Shown: positions 22,856 to 36,731 of the stretch, one piece after another | Layout of the letters: each line of letters begins with the position of its first letter | Numbering within the stretch: the stretch's first letter is position 1 | Source: Diphasiastrum complanatum | Lineage: Eukaryota > Streptophyta > Lycopodiopsida > Lycopodiales > Lycopodiaceae | Assembly (NCBI GenBank): GCA_029204225.1 | Contig: CM055111.1 | Span: 44,989,815 to 45,053,814 of the forward strand | Length of the DNA: 64,000 nucleotides | Reading direction: 5' to 3' | The notes under the pieces: generated by a model | Database searches by the model: none | Told to the model about the DNA's origin: nothing | Seen by the model: the letters and a program-made list of their open reading frames with translations, nothing else | Program-made: the position numbers and the translations under genes

Positions 22856-24300
22856 ATTTTTTCAGCTAAGGGAAAACATTTGGAATATTTCCAAAGATAC
22901 TTCAAAAAATGACCTCTTTTTATGGGTGTCAACAAAAAAGCATATGCATGTGTAAAGTTTTTTTCAAAATACATTTAAAAAGAGACTTTTTTTTTGTTCG
23001 TGACAAGAATAACAATTATACCGTTTTTGGGGGTTCTCAAGAACACTTGCAAGAACATTTCCATTCAAAGAAATCCAAGTTTTAAAAAGAAGCACATTTT
23101 TAAAATGCTCATACTCTTATGATATAAAAGTGACAAACAAAGAAAGTAATTACTTCTATTCCATGACACACGCAATATTCAAAACTCTTTGGACTCATAT
23201 ACAGTTCCAAATGCTAGTCACTATCAATCCCATCACTATCAGTAGTCCGAGATGTTGATGATCTTGAAGTGGTGGACTCGATGCACTGCACTGCATCAAG
23301 TTTGTGTCTCATTCCGATACATTGCATCAGATTTGCACACAAACTCGATACACTACATCGAATTTGCACACAAACTCGATGTAGTGTATCGAGTTTTTGT
23401 GCAAACTTTTTCTACCAAAATAAAAAATGTTTAAAATTTCTTGGAAACATTTAAATTAGCCTCAATTTTTAACTTTTGGTTTGGTATGTAAAATTATTCT
23501 TGATATTCTTGCATAATTATGTTAAAAATTATCTTAAATATCAAAAGATACAATATGAAAAGTTTATTTTACAAACTCTTAAGCGACCTGAAATTGAATA
23601 AAAAATACAAAAAATTTCATTAATTTTAGTAAAAATGATGTATTTTTTACCACTTCCAGGGGTAAAAAGAAGGCCAACCCATAAAATGTCTCTGCAAATG
23701 TTGAGAAAAGACTTAAATTGTCACATGACAACAACAACATAGGAAAGTTGCCTAATACACAAGTTCCAGCCCACAGCTAAAACATCATTATAGAGTATTG
23801 AAGATATCTTTTTCTTAGCAGAATGCATTCTTGAAATCTTTAGATGACAATCAAAATATTAATGGTTTTAATGTGTTATACAAGTACATATAACAAACTC
23901 TCAATGAAAAGTACAATAACTATATGCATGTTATGTTCATTTTTTTGATTGTGTGGGCTTTTAAAACTATATCAAAATTGCAATGGACAAAATCATATAG
24001 TTTTTTACTAATTTATTTTTGAAAACATGGTATGTGCATTCTCAAGTTTTTAAAAACAGTAAAAAATCACACCTTTAAAAAAATAATATAACACAAAAAT
24101 GTGCTTTTATTTTTTATATGGTGATTTTTGAGACTTTTGGAAGGAATCTTCTTAGGAGAAAGCTTTTCAATTACCCACTCAATAAGAAATTGTGCTAATT
24201 CCTATATGAGAATGTTTTTGTTCATTTTGGGTGTCCGCTCGAACTTGTGAGTGATCGGTGAATGCATTTCCTAAACGAAACTATCACTTGCTTGTTATCC
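22856..24300. other. AT-rich DNA splitting the gypsy integrase
   Basis: This stretch separates the two halves of the integrase core and so probably represents an insertion or series of insertions. It contains no recognised coding motif. A strong hairpin at 23332-23405 and A/T-rich low-complexity DNA are the only structures seen. Confidence 0.45.
23332..23405. repeat. Near-perfect 30-bp hairpin in a degenerate tandem array
   Basis: The arm 23332-23361 (starts TTTGCACACAAACTCGATAC) is the reverse complement of 23376-23405 with one mismatch; the loop is 14 bp. The hairpin is built from repeats of about 30 bp around ACTCGATRCAYTRCATC, which also occur imperfectly at 23260-23330. Confidence 0.85.
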
Positions 24301-25080
24301 TCATATCTGGTTGTCCATAGAAAATATCCATGATGCAATGGACAAGCAAAATCATCGAACAAAGTCTCCTATAGCATTATCATGAAAATGGTAGAGGCTA
24401 CACGAGCAGATTGGGAGCACAAACTCAACACTATGGGCTTTCAGGACAACCTTCAAGGTGAGCACTAGACAAACATTATTTCAGATGAGGTATGGATAGG
24501 AAGTCGTAATGACCCTTGAATTTGTTGTTCCAAGTTTGAGACAATAAAAAAACAAGACAACGATGGACTGTACCTTGGCTCAAGAATCAGAAAATCCAAT
24601 AAAGAGATGGGCGAGTTTTCATGGTATGTATTCTCTCCAAGAGGTGAATATATTTCCCTTAGGATCCCCATGCAACCTATATTAAGCTATTGATCTCCTA
24701 TTCTTGCATTATAGTAGTCAAACGTTGCCGTTGCCGAATGCCTGAGTACAAAGAAATCTATCCAACAGAGACTCCAGAATCTCCTTCAACTCCATGAAAC
24801 TCGCTTCCTAGCCCTCCATACGTTAGCTATGGCGAAGCAATGGAGAAAGGCTTGGCACGATCGTAACATCAAGACCAAGGATCTCGTCAAGGGAGAATTG
24901 GCGCTACTGTACAAGGCCAAGACACATAAAGAAAAGCTCGAACTTTTTGAAAAAGGACCATACAAGGTAGTAGAGATCCGACCTAATGGCGCAATCATTC
25001 TCGCTAACCTACAAGGCAAATTGTTTGACACACATTGAAATGGCAGTAGGTTCATTGTTACTACCCAGCCGATGTAGATT
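24300..25080 (+). mobile_element. Gypsy integrase, C-terminal parts
   Basis: First part (24390-24560): ATRADWEHKLN, then LWAFRTTFKVSTRQT with a frame change, matching the end of the gypsy integrase core. Second part (24700-25060): TLAMAKQWRKAWHDRNIK and LELFEKGPYKVVEIRPNGA, ending NGSRF, the typical C-terminal domain of Tat/Athila-like integrase. About 150 bp between them is degenerate. This completes the element that starts at 18.3 kb. No LTR was identified downstream. Confidence 0.8.
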
Positions 25081-25339
25081 AGGGATGAGCCTCATGTGCC
25101 ATTCTCGTTGTCTTCATCTTTTTGTAGAACACCTCAACAGACCAATGTTCTACCATCAAGTGGAATTGGAGGTAGGCATCAAATTAGATGTTCCATGGCC
25201 TTCTGTCTCAATGTAATTTGCAAATTTATGTTTTCTTTATACAGTATCCATGCATGTCCCAACCTACTTTGCCGATCCTTGCATGTCTTTTGTCGCAACT
25301 ATTCGTAGGGTGCAATGACTACTCTTTGGCTATGTTTTC

Positions 25340-26300
25340 TCCTCATATGCCATGTGCTAGCTAGCCCAACTTGCATCGCTATAGTGTTGTAGGACAAAGT
25401 CATTCTCTCTTTCGGAGATCAACCCAAAATTGTAGGTTCCCTTTAGATATTGTAGGATTCGCTTCGCCATCTGCCAGTGTTGCATTCCATGATTGGATGA
25501 AATTGACTGAGTGCATAGACAGAGTATGCTAAATCGGGTCTCGTACAAACCGCAAGGTACATCAGACTCCCAATTTGATTTTGATATGGGATCCTTTGCA
25601 TATTCAGTCTTTTCTCATTCATGCTTGGGCAATCTTGCTTCGACAATTTGGATCCTACCATCATCGACTATGCCTTCTCTTTGCAATAGATCATCCCATA
25701 TTGCTTCAACACTTTCTCAGCATATTTGGATTGGTTCAGATGCATGACTCTTCTCTTTCTGTCTCTTTTGATTGGTAGCTCCAAACATTTTGTTATTTCT
25801 CCTAGATATGTGATTTTGTAATTCTCAGATATCCGACTCTTCGTTTCATTGATTAGCGTCAGATAGTTAGTTTCCTATCATCAAAGAATCGTCCACATTG
25901 TAATGTCAAAATCATGATCTTTCCTTCTATCCTTTTAATGTAGACATTGCAATCAAGTTGAGTCGGATAGAAGTCTATCAGAAGACTATCGATCTCTCCT
26001 GAATCAATCACTATTCCATAATCATGTTATGTATAGGTGGTTGACTCTTCATTGACAACTGTGGACACATTATTGTTCTCACCATCTTTGGATAATTCTG
26101 TGACATTTGCCCTTTCTCCTTTGTGCTTTCCTTTTGCCAGCAATCGTATGCTAAATGCTCCTTTTTCTTGTAGTGAGTGCAACATATAGTCAGATTAAAC
26201 CAACATTTGTCTGTTGTATGCCTTGACCTCTGACAATGATCACATGTAGAAGTATCTTTGTTGTTGTTACCCTTTGTTGAAGACTTCATTTGAGTCTTCT
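25340..26300 (-). mobile_element. Ty1-copia remnant: gag knuckle joined to RT
   Basis: The minus-strand frame 26289-26011 is a gag C-terminus with two knuckle-like motifs, CDHCQRSRHTTDKC and CCTHYKKKEHLAYDC. From about 25990 the reading moves directly into RT (VYIKRIEGKIMILTL, a damaged YVDD region) and on through LNQSKYAEKVLKQYG, IGSLMYLAVCTRPDLAYSV and HWQMAKRILQYLKGTYNFGL to RNase H (HYSDASWAS). Protease and integrase are therefore deleted. Frameshifts separate the pieces. Confidence 0.8.
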
Positions 26301-26309
26301 TAATCTTGG

Positions 26310-28040
26310 GCTTGTTTTTTTATCTTTTTCTTTTTTCTTGCAAAAAGGGCCTTCTCCTAATCGCCATTTGGTTCTCCTTCATCTCTCATCAATCTTTCGT
26401 CTACTACGAGATTGACTGCTCTTTCGAATGTCATCTCAGGTCTGGTGTCGTTGGTGTGTCGAACTATCGGTTGCTCAAGGAATGTGTTGAAAAAGGTTGG
26501 CTGAGTTCACCATCTCCAACAATTTTGGCATTTTTACTTTTGCTATTTAAAAAAAAAATTAAAACTATATTTTTCTGTTACTTATGTTTTTAAATGTTTG
26601 TGGGTTTAAATTAGATGTGAGAAATTCCGGTGGTGCTTGCCTTTGTAACACAATGTAGCATTGGCTTTCAAATGATGGAAAGAGGTCGATGCTCCATTAC
26701 AACAAATTCGGCTGCACAGATTTTTCCAATTAGTTCAACTACCCAACACTGACAAAAAACTTAAAAAAATCCGATGACTAGTTATGTTTTCACACCTGAC
26801 AAGCTAGGCTTTAGATCTATTTAGCAGTAGTGGCACCACTACTGCATGTGATGTCCAAAAGAGCAGACATGTCAGGGCTATAGTATAAGAGTCTTGCTTA
26901 GTGAAGTTTATTAAAATGAGATTAGCAAGTTTTTTAGTTTTGTTGGATGAGTTTCAAGAGGTAGGCAAAGTGGGACTAGATGAGGATGGAATTGTCCCAC
27001 TTTGCAAAAAGCCTCAACCACTTGCCAACGGAATTGTAGGTGATGAGGGTGATCTGACAGAGGTTGTAGAGCAAGAGTACAAAATCATTACAGAGGTTGT
27101 AGTCAAGAGCTATCCTCTCAATAGTTGTTCAAAAAACTGCTAAAGTCGATCCAAACGACTTAGTGAAGAACCTTTGATTGTAACCTAGATAATATTGATA
27201 AAATCATTTGTATTTAATAGTTTTGATTATTTCAAAAATGAAATTTATCTTTGTTGTGAATTGCAAAAAAAAAAATCAAATCAATTTATGTATCACTTAA
27301 ATTGATTGTTGGACAATGCCTGAGTTATTTAAATTTTACATTTCACAATATTATTTACAAATGCTAAAATATAATATCTAATTGAAAACAAGCTTTCAAA
27401 CAAATATTGAAACCCTTTAAATTGCATGTTTTTGAAATTTTTTTAACTAAATTCTTTTTTAAAACTTTAAATTTACATATTTAAGCAATCAATATTCATC
27501 ACAACCATAAATTTCATTCTTTATGATTTTTGTACACAAATTTTAGAATACTCAAGTCAAATTTAAAACATTTGCAAAATGCAATATTTTAGATTCACTT
27601 AACTGAAAAAATTAAGATTTAAAAATTAGTGTGAATTTCCAAAATATTATAAAAGCTTTTAAAAAACAAGTCTCTTTGCCATTTCCCATTTCAAAAGTTT
27701 TCACGTTAAATCTAAAGTAGATCCACAAAATGGATGAATTGCAAGTTATACATTCAAGATCTTTAAGAAATGTGTTCTTTAGGATCTCTTACTCTACTAA
27801 GATAAAGTTTATCTAATGGTGTATCTACTTCTAGAATAAATAACAAATACAACAATTCATGTTAACCTTAGTAGTAAAATGTCATAATTTTTTTTTGAAT
27901 TGACAAATCTGATTGGGGAGATTCATATAATAATTGTTGCTTAGAGAGTAGAGATAATTGAATGCAATAAGTAAAATAACAATCATACAAAAATTGTATG
28001 TCAAAGTTAATGTGTGTTATAATTTGAGGTTTTTAATCTC
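26310..28040. other. AT-rich intergenic stretch
   Basis: No supported gene. The plus-strand frame 26901-27143 (80 codons; LLDEFQEVGKVGLDEDG and so on) lacks recognisable features and could be decayed coding DNA. From 27180 to 28040 there is only A/T-rich low-complexity DNA. Confidence 0.35.
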
Positions 28041-28640
28041 ATTTGGATCTACAAACATGAATCAAGCATCAAGGATTGCATATTGATTTGATAGATAAAT
28101 GGATGAGGTCGAGTTTGGACCCATTCTAATTGGCTAATTTTCATACATTGCTTCTAGACTAGAATTTCTAGGTCATTTGGTGAGATACCAAGACATTACA
28201 ATTTAGGACAAGTTTAGGGAAAGTGGCCAAATGACATTTTGGAAGCTATAAATAGCTGGACCTGCATGGAGAACATATCATTGTATTCTCTTTTGATGTA
28301 GAGAATTCATCTCTTTTGGTTCTATGTCCATCTCATGTGTATTTCTCTTGATATCTTGGTTTTCTATGTGTAGAATGTTGATTTTTTGATAGATCTAGCT
28401 TCCACACGTGTGAAGGACAGTAGACTGCTGCTATTGTACGGATAGGGGCAGTACCTTACTATATTCTCATGCTTATGATCAGATCTTAGTGATTTATGCA
28501 ATTCTAGCATGCTAAAATTGATGATTTCTATCCTGTAGATAAATCTAGATGTGCATCCAAATTTAATCAGGACCTTGTTGATCCACGAAATGTATTTGGA
28601 TCTGTATTTTTCACATATATCTTATTATTTATAAATCTTT
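28040..28640 (+). repeat. Solo LTR-like segment with CACACGTGTG palindrome
   Basis: The segment has TATAAATAGC at about 28248, a leader, TGTGTAGAATG, the palindrome at 28403-28412, then ACAGTAG and TGTACGGAT. The same ordered blocks occur at 15600-15900, so both are members of one LTR family. No pol is adjacent. Edges are estimates. Confidence 0.5.
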
Positions 28641-31570
28641 TCAAATAATGGGCAAGTGATGCATCCTTTCACCCAACAAGTGATCTCTCTCAAAGGCCTC
28701 CACGTCTCGTAGCAAAGAAATCTATTTCAATAGCATTTTGTAAACATGTAAATGTGATATTTTTAGAGTAAAAGAAAATAATACAATTTCAAACTTTTAA
28801 CTTTTAGAGTGTAATCTCAACTTAATAGGTCATAATCATCGAGTTTTACAACATTTGATCTAGTAATGTCATGTCCTCTTATAGCTTCTTCATTTATCAA
28901 AGGAGATATTGAATCCTCGATGGATACCTTTTCTGAAACTCCAAAAATTCTTCCTCACTCAGTAAGGTTTCAACATAAGCTTTCAATTTTTTCTACTATG
29001 GTTCTCAATGTCTATTGTCAGATTTCCAATTGCCATCTTTAACAAAATGTATCTCACTTTCTAGATTATGTAACTATGATCAGTAATATCAAAAAATTCT
29101 ATGAATTCTTTTGAAAAAATAGAGAAGACTTCATCTTATCTCAAAACAAAAACTTCTTCTATATCATTAAAAAAAATAACTATTACTTTCTATAAAGTTC
29201 ATAAAAACATCAAATATAGATTTACCATTAATAAGAGTTGAAGTTGAAAGAGATTCAGCCAAAATTATAGAACAAGAGGTAGTTTGTTATAAATTTGAAG
29301 CCATAGATGCTTCAACTCACACCTATATCAATATACGTTTCATCTTCATTTACATCGATTGGAATAGATGCATAAGTTTCAATTAAGACAACAAAAGATG
29401 AACCGTCATACTCATCTTCTAGGTTTTCAATAGAGATATAGAAACATAAATTATTGCTAGATATAGATTTTTTTGATTGCACGTCATTACATATTACATA
29501 TTTGGGAAGTGAAAATCTCATGCTAAATGATCTTTGGAAGATCATAGTTGGTATAACTTATGTACTACAATTTGTAGTACATGGAATATTAAGGCTAGGC
29601 TTTGTTAACTAGCATAGTGAAAATACCTTTCGTTTAATATATCTTGACATTATTTGCAATAACAGGATATCTTTGCATATAAATAATAAAGTTCATGTTG
29701 AAATTATTCATTGTCATGCGTGGCGTACTCTTACAAATTTTACTAATTTTGAAAATATAGCATTTATTGTTAAGTTAAAATATGTTTGAGAAATTTTGAT
29801 TTCATTAAGAACTTGCATATTTACAGTTTGGTACCACTCTAGTACAACAATGTTTTCATATTGTTTTTCTTAAAGGTACATTTTTTTGTCTTACGGGAGT
29901 AGGAACCTACACCAATTCATGGGACTATTCCAAAATATCCACAATCACTCCAGCAGCTGCAATAGTCTGTTATGCAACTTGACACTCAATATTGACAATG
30001 TAATGCAACAATTATACCAATAGTTGCAAGTAGTTTCTACTAACAACCTTGCGTATCAATTGGAAATTTTTTAAGAGGGAAAAAACATGGTAAAGGTGAG
30101 GTGGTTGACGATCGAATCAACTTCAATTATTTTATGTGTGCATCTACATTTCCATAGGCAATTGATTCTCCAAAAGCAATAAGGATGGAAAATAAATTAG
30201 TTTTTATAGTATTTATTACTTTTTAATCTCAATCGACAACAATTAAGAAAAAAATAGCAATATTAATGGAAACATTTGAAACTAGACAGTATGACATCAG
30301 AAGTCGATGATATAGCATGCAAGGTCACCCTAACTATGCTAGATAACTGCCAAAGTTTGAATCCAAATAGCTAGGAACACAAAGTCCCTAAAAAGGACAT
30401 ATTGAGTTGACTAGAAATATTGCACCTAACATATAATAGTTGGTACTAGACCTAAGGTTATAAGATACTCTTAGAAATAAGGGCTATGACTGTAAGTCTA
30501 GGACTTAGGCTAAGTAATACAACCACTAAAATGGACATTCATGAGGACTTGTTAACCCCATGAGCAGTCTTGGAATATGGCTTGAGTAGTACCGATAATA
30601 AGAGTAAGTTTCAACATCCATTGATTCACTCCCTAGGTGTGAGGCCTAGACTATGGGATGAGCCTATGCATCCTCCAAGACTTAGGTGTGGCATCTCCTA
30701 GATTGGAGGTGAGTTATGATGGTATGTAAAGAGATGCCATAAATACCTAATTGAGTGATGTTGGATGTTCGTTATGGGATAACTTCTGCTTGGGGGTGAG
30801 CATGGAGCTTGTGCTTTGGTTGGGTTTGGTTATTCACATGCCCTTTTCCCTCTTGTTCTTCACTTTCTTGGGTATGTTAGGGCTCCATCCAGTTTGGGCC
30901 TTTAAAATATGTGTCTCAAACAAAATCATTTCTAATAATACATTCTAGTAAAAGTAAAACCAGGCATCACTAATGCAAGCCCTTGTTTAAGATTTGAGGA
31001 AAGCTTCTTTATGCATTAAATGGTCTCTATATTTCCATATTTTTTACAAGGTCATGATATGCATCATTTGCTGAGCAAAATTTATGACTTCTTGCTTGAG
31101 GTATCATGAGTCCTCAATAGTACAGCCAAATCAGTTAATACAATTGAGTTTTATATTGAACTTGTACGCTTATACAATAAAAGGAGTCTAGTTTGAACTC
31201 ATAATCACAAACAAATTTTTATTTGGGTTTAAGTAGAGCACAAAGCGACGACCCTCTATGCAAAGGTGTGGAGTTTGATTGTGTTCTTTGCAAATGCTTA
31301 TGTTCACTAGCATGAATACTCACAAAGACACTCAACCAACTACTTTCAAAGACAATTTGTCAATATGCTAATTGGAAACTAATAGGAGAGTAACCTTTAG
31401 AACAAGGCTCAAATTATTGTACCTAAATCATAACATGAAATCAAAACAACTCAAAGTTTTGAAAAAAGAATTGAGAGATTCGAGAATATGAACCTAGTTC
31501 TCAACATGGTACCATTTTGCTAAGCAAAGAAAAAACATAGTACAAGCTTGTTGATATGCTCTTATTTGAC
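28640..31570. other. AT-rich intergenic stretch
   Basis: No gene is supported. A minus-strand frame at 29312-29545 (IENLEDEYDGSSFVVLIET and so on) is acidic and unassigned. The stretch 30290-30760 is less AT-rich and may be a decayed LTR, but no boundary motifs were found. The last part is the 3' flank of the NPF gene. Confidence 0.35.
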
Positions 31571-31578
31571 GACTACCA

Positions 31579-34500
31579 CTACCAGTCAATGGTTTCCACC
31601 GTTGTCTCTTTTTTTGGATCTACGTAGGACTTTTTATATCTATAAAAATATGCAACCACTAGGAAAATCAAGAAATTCCCTAGGGACATGGCACTCAACA
31701 ACCAATAAAAGCGGTCTAGGTGTCCTAGGTTGATGTTTTGGGCAAGCCAAGGTGTACTGCCATGGTGACCAGTTTTTCGTTGCACAACCTTCACCACCAA
31801 GCTCGCAATGAAGTTGCCAATGGAGTCGGCCGTGTAGACATAGGATGTACCGATGCTACGCAACCCATCTGGCGCTTGGCTATAGAAAAACTCTAGTTGT
31901 CCCACTAGGAAAAACACCTCTGCTACACCCAAAAGCAAATATTGCATTGAAAGCCAAAACGCGCTGATGGGCACAATGTGTTGAGGGTTGGTTGCCACGT
32001 GGGGGGCCCAGGCAACGTGGCGTCGGTGTCTCTCGAAAAGTGCTGCAACAATTGCTGCCATGGTAGTTGCTATAAGGCCAATGCCCATTCTTTGCAAGAA
32101 GCTGATGCCACGTGGTTTGTGGGTGACACGTCTGATAAGGGGGACTAGAATGACGTCATAGATGGGCAAGAGCATGAGGACAAAGATTGCACTGATGACA
32201 GGGATTGTTGCAGAGGGGACTGTAAAGTGAGGGCCAATCTTCCTATTCATGGTGTTGCCTTGCTGCACTGTGAAATTGACCAGGGTTTGGGTGACAGTTT
32301 GTGGGATGAAGCAGACGAGCCACACTGGGATCAACTTCACCAGTGTCTTCACTTCCTCTACTTGTGTCACTGTACACAGGTGCCATGGGTTGATGTAGTT
32401 GTCCTCCACATCATCCCAAGCTGTTATCACTGCCGCTTTGTCTAGGAATCTGCATATATTACAACAGGGAACCCACATGTCAGTGTTTATGTCAAAACAG
32501 ATGAGCATCTATGGAGCAACTAACATATGAGCAATCTACAAGTTCAGTCTATGCTTTAGTACAGCTCAAAATCAATGGATGAGTCTAATTTGGAGTGCAA
32601 ATCTAGATCATGTGAAGCATTGACGTGGATTAGCAAGAGGACAAAGTAAACTAAATCAGTAGGGAACTAACGTTAAGTGCTTGATTCTTGTCCATGGTTT
32701 TTCAATTGAAAGGCCTCATAACTAAATCTTGTATCCAAATATTTTTTTTTGATGTTAATGCATGCAAGGAAGAACTAGTGTCTAGGCTGTTTCTCTGTGG
32801 GAGGGGCCTTTGCTTAAGGGCAAGAGTCCGTTCTTTGTGTAATGTCAAATGCGATTCTTTTATTCTATTTCATCGATTGTATCTAATATATGTCATGCAT
32901 ATTGTTTCACGCCACAATTAGGATGAATAGCATCTGCTGATTGACAAATAGTAGCACGAGCTCGGTGTCAATCAGTAAATGGTTGTCCACATGAGCCTTT
33001 TGACAAGAGATTTTACTAGGTGCATCAAACTATCTACTTGGACCTTTTCTTGGATACTCCAAGTGCTAGGTGTAAATCAAGCCGTTTGAAACTAGGTGAA
33101 AATATCATCTAACAATAATAGTTCTTTCCAATGGGCTAGCAGATTTCAGAAAAGTGTTGAAAGAAAATTACCTGCTCAATTTAGTTATAGGTATGATCTT
33201 AATACTTATTGATCGGAATAAGGCAGATTGTGCAACAGCTTCCTGAAAATGCTGTTTAGAAGCTGGGATCAAAGGTTAACAAGACTAGTTTGGATTTAGC
33301 AGAAGAAAACCAGGAAATTATAGTTGCATCAACTAAATCAGAAGAAATTCAGGCCATAATGGCGCTCAGATATAACTGGAAAGAGCAGGCAAGTCTTATG
33401 TAAAGTGGTTTACCTGAAGAAATTCGTGTGGGCGAGCTTGCGGCTTCCTTTGATAGCAGAAGGCTTGTCATATACTTCGTACAATTTTGCTGTATCCTCT
33501 GGGAGAGTAGCGTTTATCTTCCTTGTCGCTGCGACAATTACTTGGGCTACTCGAGTGAGGGGACTTCCACTTGGAAGCCGGTGTCGGTACAGTGGTGTCC
33601 CTGCAACGTATAAAGTAATCGATAATGCCACAGCCATCGCCATTGCTCCGAATCCCCAGCCCCAACCAAAATTTTCCTGAACATAGACGATAACAACCAG
33701 CGAGAAACTTATGCCCACTGTAAGAAAGAAGTAGAACCCATTGAAGAACCTTCCAAGGAGATTTTTTTCTCTAGTAAGAGCCACGTCAAATTGATCAGCT
33801 CCAAAAGGAGACACACAAGGTCTGATTCCACCTGTTCCCAAAGCAATTACGTAGATTGCGGTAAAGAGATAGGCAGCCTGCAAAGTGGAAGGACGCTCAC
33901 ACCCTACGGTGAAAAGCTTTATTTGATTGCATCCAGCGTTAGAAGGTCTCAGAGCTGGTACGATCCCAGATATAGTCAAAAGCACAAGGCCCTGCATCAA
34001 CGCATATATCCCAAAGGCAAAGACGATTCCATCATGAAGCCACTATTTCCAAGCAAAGTATTACTTCACTCGAATTCGATAACAGACTACGGAAGTCAAA
34101 GAAAATCCTGAAGGCTCTATCCCGTCATAGCTCGAATCAAGTTCATCTAGATTACGTACTCATAATTCCTCACACACAAACATATCAAGGAAGTCTCAGA
34201 ATTAGTTACATGAGCATATTCTGTGTGCAATCGACAAGTTACTCTCTCAAAGATTTCTCTGAATCTACCGGCAGTATGTCTAATTTGGCTATGATTGCCG
34301 CAATGAGATTAGGGAGCATCTAACTGATTTTGAACCTACCAATAGATAGATCAAGGAAAATATGACGATCGTCCAGTAGCGACCTAGGTAAGAATCTGCA
34401 ATGAAAGCTCCAAGTAGAGGCAGAATTTGAACTGTTCCAAGGAAATTCGTGACAATCGTTGCTGCCTCTGAAAATTTGTAGTGCATGCTGTATGCCAGGT

Positions 34501-35244
34501 AGTTGATAAAATTTACTGCTAGCCCAAAATATGCCATTCTTTCTGTAATCTCATTTCCTGTGTCAACACAACGCAAAGTAGGTGCAAGTTTTTTTTTTTT
34601 CAGATGTATTCATTGCTTTCAACAGGCGCCTCCTATTCAGACCTGTTTCTTTCACTACTTATGGACATTAGATGAATTGATCAATTGGTAAACGTTACAG
34701 AATTTGGCTAGACAGAGCCTAGAGGTAGACCGTTCATACCAAAAATAAACAAGGAAGCCGTCCAGCCACCAGTACTGTAATATTTCTTAGGATCCATAGG
34801 CTTGCCATGAATATCAACTGGTGCAAAACCGATAGAGAGCTTGTCCAAGTCCTTAGATTTCTGTTGATGTTGATCCGACGAGAAACTTGTTTCCTCCTTG
34901 GAGGACACAACAATTGAGTGTCAATCACAGACATTATACACATAAACTACGGTAGACAAATTCGGCAGTCATTTTCTCAGCATAAAGCGGTAGTATGGCA
35001 CAGCACCCAAATAAAATTAGTTGCTTTCTACTTTCCTGAACATGATATCAGTACTCACGAATTCATCTCAATCGACTATAAGCTACTTCGGCTACTATGC
35101 TTTCTACTAAGACATAGTTGTCGCTCCCAGGATCCAGCTCCAATTAAACACTTAAGAACAATGCTTGCAGAAATGCCTTCATGCTCAAACATATAAATTC
35201 ATACTACTCGCTACATGACCACTCAATGTGCAAAGACGTACCAT
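31579..35244 (-). CDS. NPF (NRT1/PTR family) proton-coupled transporter
   Basis: NPF proteins are 12-helix major-facilitator transporters moving nitrate, peptides or hormones with protons, usually at the plasma membrane or tonoplast. Inferred minus-strand coding exons are 35244-35242 (ATG only), 34896-34740, 34557-34340, 33991-33414 and 32449-31579. All introns are GT-AG and all joins are in phase, giving 608 residues, normal for the family. The proton-coupling ExxER motif is EITER at residues 56-60. Other family features are FLGTVQILPLLGAFIADSYL, ALGTGGIRPCVSPFGADQFD, LYRHRLPSGSPLTRV, FLDKAAVITAWDD, CTVTQVEEVK, TVQQGNTMNR and LGVAEVFFLVGQLEFFYSQA. The exon at 34896 has no in-frame ATG before residue 35 and an in-frame stop upstream of it, so an upstream first exon is needed. 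ATG at 35244 directly before GTACGT fits. No stop or frameshift is present, so this copy looks functional. The subfamily (and substrate) is not assignable by eye. Confidence 0.9.
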
Positions 35245-35249
35245 TCTTC

Positions 35250-36465
35250 CGAATCAGTGACTTCCTCTTCTCAGTCTCCAGCTCAAATCTGCAATACTTC
35301 CTCAGGTACCCTTATCAGAACATAAATTCAAGCTTTAGTCCCTGCGTCTTCCAGCTGAAGTAGCATCATCACTAATTCAACAGTAGAGATAGTATTCCGA
35401 GGAATTTTTTTATTATAAAGAAAGCAGAGAGGGAATTCCGAATGAGGTAATTTATGCTTGACCTAGGAAGATGAACAGAGAGATATATGTAGTGTCAGCA
35501 ATAGCTCATCCTAAATTGGCGTGATGATGAGGGTACTGCATGCAGGCCGAGGCCCCACCCTCCTGCATCGATCGAAGCAGCCAGCCATACATGAGTCCTG
35601 GAATTTTTTTGATCTATCGGTGATGATTATGTATAGATGATTCTTCATATCTACAAAGGTGGGGCATACCCAGAAATTAGAATTACGCTCATCTTGTATC
35701 ATGTATATTATGATCCAGATTCTGTGGCCCGAAACCCTCGTCTTTTGACGTTTGATTTGGTGGATCATGGCATAAGGACACCAAGAAAGACAATTTGGCT
35801 AGGTCAGCATCTTCATTTCATAATCACATCAACCGATTGCCCCCACCCCCCACTTTGATTCTTGGATTAGCATAGGTTGTGCAAGGATAGCCCCTCGCTT
35901 GGCCTCGAGTGCAGGCCGCGCCGAGGGCTCAGGCCCACAGCCCCCAAGCCTTTGTATGACCTACACTTACACTCATTCACACAACGCATAACCCTACCTC
36001 TTGCTTAGTGCCCTGCCCATGACACAAGTTCAGCTTTTACGAGAGTACTTGGGCAATGGCCCATGACATTTGTGGATTGGAGAGGCATTATGGTTTAGCC
36101 TTTCCTCTTGGACATTTTGCCATGAAATATGCCGTATTAATCTTTGTGCTTGTCATTTCCTATCATGAAAGAGGCTAGGGTGCATATGTTTTAAAGCTCA
36201 TTTTGTTAATATGTCAAAATTATTAATAAATGAGCCTTAAAACATATTTAAAATGAGCTAGGTTGCTTCATGATAACCACATGATTTTTCAACAATGAAT
36301 GTTATAAGCAGTACGAGAATATTTGAATGTTGCTATATGGGATTATTGCACAAACCACGCCATGGACCCCAACCATTGCAATGAATCAACCGAGCATAGA
36401 GTCTCTCAAACACCCTTAATGTAGTTGTGGACATATCAAACCAAAAGAATCACTATTTTTCCATC
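35250..36465. other. 5' flank of NPF and intergenic DNA
   Basis: Holds the presumed promoter and 5' untranslated leader of the NPF gene (minus strand). No confident TATA box was fixed. A short GC-rich patch lies at 35880-35960. No gene is supported. Confidence 0.35.
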
Positions 36466-36468
36466 ATT

Positions 36469-36603
<135 letters not shown>

Positions 36604-36731
36604 GCACTTATAAAGTTCTATAACTATGAAATAGCAGCCATTACGACTTCCTTGTACAAGCCATTGTTAATAATATGTTTAGAATTTCTTAAATGAAATG
36701 ATAAATCCAATATGTGATTGCACTTGCTTCG

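Noticed and set aside
31200-31570. A tRNA or small RNA gene in the NPF 3' flank and other intergenic stretches
   Set aside because: No B-box-like GGTTCRANNCC with matching acceptor stem was found by eye in the window.
33405-33680. Plus-strand frames over the NPF exons
   Set aside because: Antisense shadows of conserved transporter exons.
34906-34908. GTG at 34908 as NPF start
   Set aside because: Plant nuclear genes start with ATG, the frame has an upstream stop, and a spliced ATG at 35244 gives a better N-terminus.
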